Origin: Oegoconia quadripuncta | Lineage: Eukaryota > Arthropoda > Insecta > Lepidoptera > Autostichidae | Length of the DNA: 64,000 nt | NCBI GenBank assembly: GCA_949316235.1 | Contig: OX438750.1 | Coordinates: 5,108,365-5,172,364, forward strand | Direction: 5' to 3' | Shown here: in pieces, positions 57,239 through 64,000 of the stretch | Layout: every line of letters begins with the position of its first letter | Position numbering within the stretch: position 1 is the stretch's first letter | Translations under genes and position numbers: made by a program | The notes under the pieces: model-generated | What the model was told of the DNA's origin: nothing | The model's input: the letters and a program-made list of their open reading frames with translations, nothing else | Databases searched by the model: none

Positions 57239-58084
57239 GAAGATCGGGGGATTCCGCTCCGCGCCTCCGTCGCGACCGCACGTACCGCGCGCCGCTCGTT
57301 CGATCGCTCGATCTTCCGACCGTCCCCATCTGTGTGTGCTGGACTGTGCTGTGCTGTGCGTCGTGCTCCGTGCGGCTCTCCGCCCGCTGTGCTCCGTGTC
57401 TTCGTCTGCGTGCCGCACAACCGTGTCGCGTTCACCCCGCGCCGGTCAACTTCGTGCACCCGCGACGGTAGCGACACTCCGCGGCCGGCCGCGTCGACTG
57501 ACATAACGTCGCATACGTTATTGCGCATAGGGACCGCCGCGCAGTTTTCACTGCGGGTTCTAGGTCCCTTTTGTTTCACGCGAATTAGTGCTTCGTCGCA
57601 AATCCGCCCCTAGCGGTGGTCGCCCTGACAGACACCCCTTAGGCAGGGGACAACAGTGTCTCGGGCAGGAGGCTGACCCGAGCCTCGCGGTTCCCCTTCT
57701 GGGAAACGCAATATCGGAAGGCGTTAGCGTACGGCCTTGGGGGGTCTCCTAGTCGTGCGCTAGAGTGCGTCCGCCCTACCAACCACCCATCCCACCCTCC
57801 TATCCCCGTGGTGTTGTTTGGGCGTCTGCCGGGACCGCTCCCGGCCGGCTACCCTCTCGCCTCGGGCAGCTAGGGCTTTACACCCTCCGCACATTGAGAT
57901 TGGCGGAGGACCACGACACACCTGAGGGTTAGGGCCTCACCTATAGGCACTCAACCTCCCTGCCTACACCCGGCGGGGAGGGTAGTACTCATCCGCGGGC
58001 AATCCCACCCGTCGGACCCCTCTGCGCCTAACGCAACTCTATTTTAAAGCGCGCTTCACGCGCTCATCTCGTCTCGCTCTCGCA
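57239..58084 (+). other. E4 5' UTR, mosaic
   Basis: E1-type up to at least 57517 (GCATACGTT marker); E3-type from ~57909 (GGAGGACCACG where E1 has GGAGGCCCACG) and at the leader end (CAACTCTATTTTAAAGCG). The switch lies in the invariant stretch between. Confidence 0.8.
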
Positions 58085-59842
58085 ATGGCCTTAGTCATTG
58101 ACGTGGCCCGCCTCCCAGCCCTTCTGGCTCAGCTCGGTATGAGCTACCAGGAGGCCCTTCTGGCCTTCGCGCCCCCCTCCGCTCCAGCCGTTTCGGCAAC
58201 GGAGGCGGCGGCGCCGTCCTTGTCGCCGGACGTGGTATTCACGCCCAACCTACCGGCCGCTTCCTCTAAGCGCGTCCGCTCCCCCTCCCCCGCTCACTCG
58301 GAGCGCGAGCGTTCGCCCGTCAGGGGCGAACGCACCTCGACATCGGAGGACGAGTCTCCGTGCTCTCAGGAGAGCATGGACACGGCGTCCGCCGAATCCC
58401 CCGACTCTTACGAGTCGGAGGCTAACTCCAACTCCAACTCGTCCTCTTCTTCCGCCGAGGACGAGTTCGTCACGGTGGGAAAGAGGCAGAAGAGGAGGCG
58501 TAAGGCCAAATCTGACGCCTCTTCCTCCACCTCAGCCGGCCAGCCTCCCAAAAAGAGCGCTGCAGTCGCCGCTCCCCCCGCCCCTCTCGCGGCCGTCTCG
58601 CCGCCGCGCGCGCCCGCATCTCCGCCGGGCGCGTCCTCCCCGCCTGCCTCTCAGGCTCCCCGTCAGCCTCGCTCCACTCGCCCCCCGCCTGTTTTCATAC
58701 AGGAGAAAGCGAAGTGGAGCCGCGTCTCCTCTCTACTTAACGAGAGGAAGATCGCGTTCACGCACGCCCGTACCACGCCGCAAGGCATTAAAGTCGAGGT
58801 TCCCACCTCGGACGATCACCGCCGCTTCACGGCCCTCCTGAAAGCCGAATCCATCGGCTTTCACACTTACGCCCTAGAGGATGAGCGGCTCTTCCGCGTA
58901 GTTATACGCGGAGTCCCCAAAGAGCTCGACTCTAGGGAGATTCGCGAGGACCTCAACGCGCAGGGGTTCCCTGCGCTGGAGGTCCACCGCATGTTCCATG
59001 GCCGCACCAAATCGGCTTACGATATGGTGCTGGTCATCCTCCCGATGACCGAGGGAGGGAAGGCGATCGCCAACAAGCTGGCGGCCGTCTGCTCGCTCTC
59101 GGGCATCAAAGTGGAGCCCCCCAACAAAAAGGGACCGCCCGGACAGTGTCACCGCTGTCAGCTTTACGGGCACTCCGCCCGTAACTGCTTTGCGGCTGCC
59201 AGGTGCGTAAAGTGCCTCGGCAGTCACGGGACCCCCGATTGCCCTCGTCCCAAGGACAGGGCGGAATGCAGCGAGCCTCCGAGCTGCGTCCTGTGCGGTG
59301 CCACCGGTCATCCGGCGAATTACCGCGGATGCCCGATGGCCCCGCGCAGGGGGCGCGCCGCTCCCAAGCGCGCCGCTGCCCCGACCGCGACCCCTAGGCC
59401 GCGACCCCCTCCCCCATCCGGGCCGCAATTCCCTGCGCTCGGACCGCGGCCCCTCATCCCCGGGCTGACTCGTTTTTCCCCACCCGCCGACCTGCGCCCA
59501 TCGTGGGCAAAGGTCGCCGCCCCCGCGCCTCCACCCGCGGTCCGCAGGCCGGCTCAGCTGCCTGCGGCCGCGGCCAACCCCCCTCCTGCGCCGGCCTCAC
59601 CGGTCAGGAGAACCGCCCCCCGCGCCTCACGCCCCCCTTCCTCGCCCTCCGCCTTCTCGGCGGAGGACGACTTTGCACTAGTTTGCGATTTCGCCAGCGT
59701 CTTCAACGTTGACGAAATCGCTGAGCTGGCTCAGCAGCTCAGAGCCACCAACGGCATGAGGGAAGAGCGTCTCGCCCTCGCCGTCAAATTCTCGCGTGTT
59801 ATCGCCGCCATCTCCTCCTTTAACACTGAGTCGGCCCGTTGA
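58085..59842 (+). CDS. ORF1 (gag-like) of E4
   Basis: 585 aa, same protein as ORF1 of E3; intact. Confidence 0.93.
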   Translation: MALVIDVARLPALLAQLGMSYQEALLAFAPPSAPAVSATEAAAPSLSPDVVFTPNLPAASSKRVRSPSPAHSERERSPVRGERTSTSEDESPCSQESMDTASAESPDSYESEANSNSNSSSSSAEDEFVTVGKRQKRRRKAKSDASSSTSAGQPPKKSAAVAAPPAPLAAVSPPRAPASPPGASSPPASQAPRQPRSTRPPPVFIQEKAKWSRVSSLLNERKIAFTHARTTPQGIKVEVPTSDDHRRFTALLKAESIGFHTYALEDERLFRVVIRGVPKELDSREIREDLNAQGFPALEVHRMFHGRTKSAYDMVLVILPMTEGGKAIANKLAAVCSLSGIKVEPPNKKGPPGQCHRCQLYGHSARNCFAAARCVKCLGSHGTPDCPRPKDRAECSEPPSCVLCGATGHPANYRGCPMAPRRGRAAPKRAAAPTATPRPRPPPPSGPQFPALGPRPLIPGLTRFSPPADLRPSWAKVAAPAPPPAVRRPAQLPAAAANPPPAPASPVRRTAPRASRPPSSPSAFSAEDDFALVCDFASVFNVDEIAELAQQLRATNGMREERLALAVKFSRVIAAISSFNTESAR

Positions 59843-62763
59843 TGGTTATTACACAAACGCAGCAGAGTAGAGTCAAACCCCGATCCCTAACTCTAGCCTA
59901 CTTCAACGCTGACGGTTTCAATTACCAACAGCGTATGGAGTGTGCTGAGTTTCTCTCCGACAATCGAGTCGATATCATGCTAGTGCAGGAAACATTTCTC
60001 AAACCTTCTGCCCGCGATCCGAAAATCGCCAATTACAATTTGGTTAGGAACGATAGGGTGTCCGCCGCTAAGGGGGGCACTCTTATCTACTACAAAAAGT
60101 CCCTGCACTGCATACCCCTACCGACCCCTCCTCTCGAGAACATTGAGGCCTCGGTCTGTCGCTTAGCAATGACCGGCCATCAGCCCATCACGATAGCTTC
60201 AGTCTACATGTCCTGTGCCAAACCGTGCTTGCAGTTGGAGAGCGATTTAGAATCGCTCTTCAGTCTAGGAGACGCCGTCATTCTGGCTGGCGATCTCAAC
60301 TGCAAACACCCACGTTGGAACTCGACTGCCCCCAATCCGAAGGGCGTTATCCTGGACAGGCTCGCCGACGAGCTTGACTTCGATATCATAGGCCCCATGC
60401 ACCCCACTCACTTTCCATATCGCGTCGACCATCGTCCGGACGTGCTCGACGTGATCATCCTCAAAAACGTAAGCCTTAAGCTGCGGCTCATCGAAACGAT
60501 GGCCGATCTCAATTCCGACCACCGCCCCGTACTCGTTCAGTTAGGCGCGTCCACCGACCCCACCCCCGTCACCAAGACCGTGGTCGACTGGAGGAAGCTC
60601 GAGGAGACCCTCGCCTCCTCCAGTGCGGACCTCCTCGGTCGTATACCCGCGGTCCTCTCCACCGCGGAGGAGACAGTCTCGGCGATCGATGCCCTGACCG
60701 GCCACACCCAGAGCGTCATCAGCGACTGTTCGAGACAGGTCCCAGCGACGCCTGAGTATCGCTGGAACCTGCCCGATGACGCCAGGGAACTGATCAGGGC
60801 AAAGAGAGCTGCCACTCGAGCCTACGACAGTTTTCCCAGCGAGCCCAACAAGGCTCGGATGCGCGCTTTACAGAGGGACGTAAAGAAACGCATCAATGAG
60901 CTGCGTGAGACTCGCTGGAACAACTTGTTGAAAGACATCGAGCCTTCTCACCTGGCCTACTGGAAGTTGGCTCGATCTCTCAAGGCGGACACCACCTCCC
61001 CTATGCCCCCACTCGAGAGACCTAATCTCTCCCCCGCGTTCGACGACATAGAAAAGGCCGAGTGCCTTGCCGACAGTCTCGAGGCCCAATGCTCTCCCAG
61101 CACTTTCCCTGTAGACCGAGCGCACCTCGATGAGGTGGACAGCGAGGTCGAACGCAGGACCTCCCTCCCCCCCTCTGATACTCTCCCACCGGTCTCGGTC
61201 GATGAGGTCAAATCCTTTATCGGGTCGTCACACCCCAGGAAAGCCCCTGGTGCTGATGGCATCTCCAACAAAGTGCTCAAGCACTTCCCCGAGGCGCTTC
61301 TGTCCCTTCTGGCAGCCATTTTTAATGCCTCGATAAGCAACTGCCTCTTTCCACAAGTCTGGAAGGAGGCAATTGTAATCGGCATTGAAAAGCCCGGCAA
61401 ACCCCGTAACTGCCCATCCAGTTACCGTCCCATAAGTCTCCTAAAGACACTCGCCAAGCTCTACGAGCGCGTCCTTCTCAAACGGCTGAAGGACCACATC
61501 GAGTCCAACGAGCTTCTTATCGACGAGCAGTTTGGCTTTAGGGCCAAACACTCGTGCGTCCAACAGGTACACCGCATAACGGAGTACATACTCTCGGGTC
61601 TCAGTAAGCGCCACAACTGTAGGGGGACTGGGGCGCTTTTCTTCGACGTGGCGAAAGCGTTCGACAAGGTCTGGCACAACGGGCTGATATACAAGTTGTA
61701 TCAGCTCGGTGTTCCGGATCGTCTCGTACTCATCTTACGGGACTTTCTGTCGAACAGGTCCTTTCGATACCGCGTCGAGGGAGCTCTCTCCGCTCCCCAT
61801 CCCATTCGAGCCGGAGTCCCTCAGGGCTCCGTCCTCTCCCCCATGCTTTACTCGTTGTACACCAACGACATTCCGCATCACCCGCACGTTGAATTAGCCC
61901 TATTCGCTGATGATACTGCCCTCTACTCCACCGGTCACCAACGCGAATTTCTTTCCAAACGCCTCCAATCCGCGGCCACCGCCCTGGGCGACTGGTTTCG
62001 GAAGTGGAGGATAGAGGTAAACCCCGAGAAAAGTACCGCCGTGTACTTCACTCGGGGGCCTATCCGTCGCACTTGGCGACCGGAGCTCCTCCCCATTCGC
62101 ATGTTCGACCGCCCCATTCCGTGGGGTAAATCGGTCAAATACCTGGGTGTGACCCTCGATAGGGCGATGACTTTCAACGCCCACATCAGACGCGTGCGCA
62201 ATCGCGCCGCGATGGTGCTCGGCCGTCTGTCCCCCTTGCTCAACAAGAATAGTAAAATGTCCCTTAGAAATAAGGTGACACTTTACAAAACTTGTATACG
62301 TCCGATAATGACGTACGCGAGCGTCAACTTTGCCCACGCTGCGCGAGCTTCCATACGCAGGCTTCAGAAAGTCCAGAACAGCTTCATGCGCAAAGCCACG
62401 GGCTGTCCGTGGTTCGTGCGCAATGAGGAATTGCACAAAGACTTAGAGCTTCCCACCGTGGCTCACTTTCTGAAGGCTGCGTCCATAAGATATTTTGACA
62501 CTGCTGTCAACCATCGCAACCCACGCGTGGTAAGTGCCGCCACTTACCGCGACGAACCGGCGACTACCTTCCGGAAAAGGCGTCCCCGGCACGTACTCGC
62601 GGATTCCGACGACGACACTACTAAGGCATTAGCCACTATTCATCGTCACTCTGACGACAAAACGACATCTCCGATATACTGCCCTCGCCGGCGGGGGCTT
62701 TTACGCGTCAAACCGCCTCACTATACGCGATACACGGTCGACACTAGTCGTTTTGGCTATTAG
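59842..62763 (+). CDS. ORF2: APE endonuclease and reverse transcriptase of E4
   Basis: 973 aa, same protein as ORF2 of E3; catalytic motifs intact; TGATG overlap with ORF1. Confidence 0.95.
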   Translation: MVITQTQQSRVKPRSLTLAYFNADGFNYQQRMECAEFLSDNRVDIMLVQETFLKPSARDPKIANYNLVRNDRVSAAKGGTLIYYKKSLHCIPLPTPPLENIEASVCRLAMTGHQPITIASVYMSCAKPCLQLESDLESLFSLGDAVILAGDLNCKHPRWNSTAPNPKGVILDRLADELDFDIIGPMHPTHFPYRVDHRPDVLDVIILKNVSLKLRLIETMADLNSDHRPVLVQLGASTDPTPVTKTVVDWRKLEETLASSSADLLGRIPAVLSTAEETVSAIDALTGHTQSVISDCSRQVPATPEYRWNLPDDARELIRAKRAATRAYDSFPSEPNKARMRALQRDVKKRINELRETRWNNLLKDIEPSHLAYWKLARSLKADTTSPMPPLERPNLSPAFDDIEKAECLADSLEAQCSPSTFPVDRAHLDEVDSEVERRTSLPPSDTLPPVSVDEVKSFIGSSHPRKAPGADGISNKVLKHFPEALLSLLAAIFNASISNCLFPQVWKEAIVIGIEKPGKPRNCPSSYRPISLLKTLAKLYERVLLKRLKDHIESNELLIDEQFGFRAKHSCVQQVHRITEYILSGLSKRHNCRGTGALFFDVAKAFDKVWHNGLIYKLYQLGVPDRLVLILRDFLSNRSFRYRVEGALSAPHPIRAGVPQGSVLSPMLYSLYTNDIPHHPHVELALFADDTALYSTGHQREFLSKRLQSAATALGDWFRKWRIEVNPEKSTAVYFTRGPIRRTWRPELLPIRMFDRPIPWGKSVKYLGVTLDRAMTFNAHIRRVRNRAAMVLGRLSPLLNKNSKMSLRNKVTLYKTCIRPIMTYASVNFAHAARASIRRLQKVQNSFMRKATGCPWFVRNEELHKDLELPTVAHFLKAASIRYFDTAVNHRNPRVVSAATYRDEPATTFRKRRPRHVLADSDDDTTKALATIHRHSDDKTTSPIYCPRRRGLLRVKPPHYTRYTVDTSRFGY

Positions 62764-63112
62764 ATCACTAACACAACACACCTCTCTCCTTTTTCATGTC
62801 TCTTTTTCAAAATTCAAAATTGTGTGTCGAGGAGTTTCTTGCGTCGTTTCTTCTCCTCGACTATACACATTACGAAGCGATGGTAGTCATGTTAGTCTAA
62901 AAACTCCCCCATGCAACGCCCTAAGCCGAGGTTCGAGCCCCCGTGGGCACCCTTAGGCGTCGGTTGCAAAAACTTTTTCCGTGCTGTTGCATACAGTCAA
63001 GGTGCGCTTCGCGCACCATGACTGTATGCAAGAGACGGGCAGAGCGCTCCCGCGCTCGCCCACCCGCCCGGCGACGCTGTAAAAAGCCTATCGGCTTGAC
63101 AGCAACTGTTCC

Positions 63113-63116
<4 letters not shown>
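62764..63116 (+). other. E4 3' UTR
   Basis: Same hairpin series as E3, with the CTGTTAAAA end. Confidence 0.8.
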
Positions 63117-63148
<32 letters not shown>

Positions 63149-63154
<6 letters not shown>

Positions 63155-63270
63155 TTGAATCGACAGACTTAGCCGACCGGCCGAAGCGAGCGCACGCACG
63201 CTTCGTCACCGTACTTCGCGCCAAAGTGTTTGTGTGTTTATTGTGTTGTTGAATTGTTGAGTTGTGAAAA
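63149..63270 (+). promoter_or_regulatory. 3' target copy plus H2B leader, no TATA (unit 6)
   Basis: Target copy 63149-63162 directly after the E4 poly(A), then the H2B leader. Confidence 0.85.
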
Positions 63271-63645
63271 ATGCCGCCCAAGACCGGTGGAAAGGCCGCC
63301 AAAAAATCAGGCAAGGCCCAAAAGAACATCTCTAAGTCCGACAAGAAAAAGAAGAAGCATAAGAGGAAGGAGAGCTACGCCATTTACATCTACAAGGTGC
63401 TGAAGCAGGTCCATCCGGACACCGGTATCTCCAGCAAGGCGATGTCCATAATGAACTCGTTCGTGAACGACATCTTCGAACGCATCGCCGCGGAGGCATC
63501 TCGTCTCGCCCACTACAACAAGCGTTCGACGATCACATCGAGGGAGGTGCAGACTTCCGTACGGCTACTGCTGCCCGGTGAACTCGCCAAGCACGCGGTC
63601 AGTGAGGGCACCAAGGCAGTCACTAAGTACACCAGCTCCAAGTGA
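63271..63645 (+). CDS. H2B: Histone H2B (unit 6)
   Basis: Identical 124-aa protein; fourth H2B copy cut off from its TATA box. The rest of the unit lies beyond the window. Confidence 0.98.
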   Translation: MPPKTGGKAAKKSGKAQKNISKSDKKKKKHKRKESYAIYIYKVLKQVHPDTGISSKAMSIMNSFVNDIFERIAAEASRLAHYNKRSTITSREVQTSVRLLLPGELAKHAVSEGTKAVTKYTSSK

Positions 63646-64000
63646 GATATAGATGTCGAAACGTACGCCGCGCCATTTTACTACCAAACAAACAACAACC
63701 AAAAGGCCCTTTTCAGGGCCACAAATTTGTTCAAACCGTTTCACACGTTTACCAATTGTTGTATTGCATTGTTATCGTTTGTTGCTTGCTAGTATTTAGA
63801 GTAGGTAGGTACCTCTAGCTACCTAGTTTTTAACATTAGTGTATCGAGTACAAGATGATGATACATGACGATAGGTATTATTGGTACCTACAAGTAGCGT
63901 ACGGCTCGCCCAAAGCGGCGGGCGCCCCGACAAGATTTTGCTGTTATGAAATCGTGTAATAATATGTAATATACGTAGGTGCGTTGCAAGAAAGCTCCAA
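63646..64000 (+). other. H2B-H3 spacer (unit 6), cut by window end
   Basis: Contains the H2B stem-loop and spacer sequence identical to other units up to the start of the (ATT)n run; H3 not reached. Confidence 0.8.
63705..63720 (+). terminator. Histone 3' stem-loop, H2B unit 6
   Basis: GGCCCTTTTCAGGGCC. Confidence 0.95.

Larger units (their letters stand above)
57239..63148 (+). mobile_element. E4: full-length Jockey-clade LINE at the H2B start site, mosaic
   Basis: Same site and 14-bp duplication (57225-57238 and 63149-63162). ORFs and 3' UTR match E3, but the first ~280 nt match E1 and E2, so the element is a mosaic of the two subfamilies. Poly(A) 63117-63148 is the longest of the set. 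Confidence 0.95.

Overview
This is a eukaryotic, almost certainly insect, window made of a tandem array of canonical histone genes invaded by LINE-type (non-LTR) retrotransposons. The TAGGTACCTACC-like spacer words and the H2B and H1 sequence style suggest an aphid or another hemipteran; that is inference from recall, not a database result. Each histone unit is about 7.6 kb and carries five intronless genes on the same (+) strand in the order H2B, H3, H4, H1, H2A. Each gene ends in a histone-type 3' stem-loop. Five complete units are present: unit 1 (1501-8201), unit 2 (15053-21735), unit 3 (22672-35269), unit 4 (36206-42863) and unit 5 (49719-56409). The first gene of a sixth unit starts at 63271. 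The five proteins are identical in every unit. The spacers are packed with tri- and tetranucleotide microsatellites whose copy number differs from unit to unit.

Five retrotransposon copies interrupt the array; I call them E0 to E4. E1 (9033-14930), E3 (43694-49596) and E4 (57239-63148) are full-length, on the + strand, with intact ORF1 (585 aa, PRE_C2HC region and three zinc knuckles) and ORF2 (973 aa, APE endonuclease and reverse transcriptase). They look like the Jockey clade. E2 (25101-30983) is a full-length copy on the minus strand between H3 and H4 of unit 3. E0 (1-1378, cut by the window edge) is a diverged relative that ends after ORF1: it has no ORF2, only a related 3' UTR and poly(A).

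The main discovery candidate is target choice. E0, E1, E3 and E4 sit at exactly the same nucleotide of the histone unit: a 14-bp site (AATTTTTTGAATCG) that ends about 30 nt downstream of the first T of the H2B TATA box, which is the expected H2B transcription start. Four of six H2B genes are therefore cut off from their TATA box, and that TATA box now points at the 5' end of an element with no TATA box of its own. The 5' junctions differ between copies, so these are separate insertions, not copies spread only by unequal crossing over. E2, inserted elsewhere, carries at its 5' end a few bases that match the H2B target flank, as if its RNA had started at the H2B start site of an H2B-located copy. 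The 3' UTR folds into a series of hairpins with compensatory changes between E0 and E1-E4. Together this suggests a promoter-capturing, histone-gene-specific LINE lineage with an ORF1-only companion, comparable in logic to R1/R2 in rDNA and HeT-A at telomeres.
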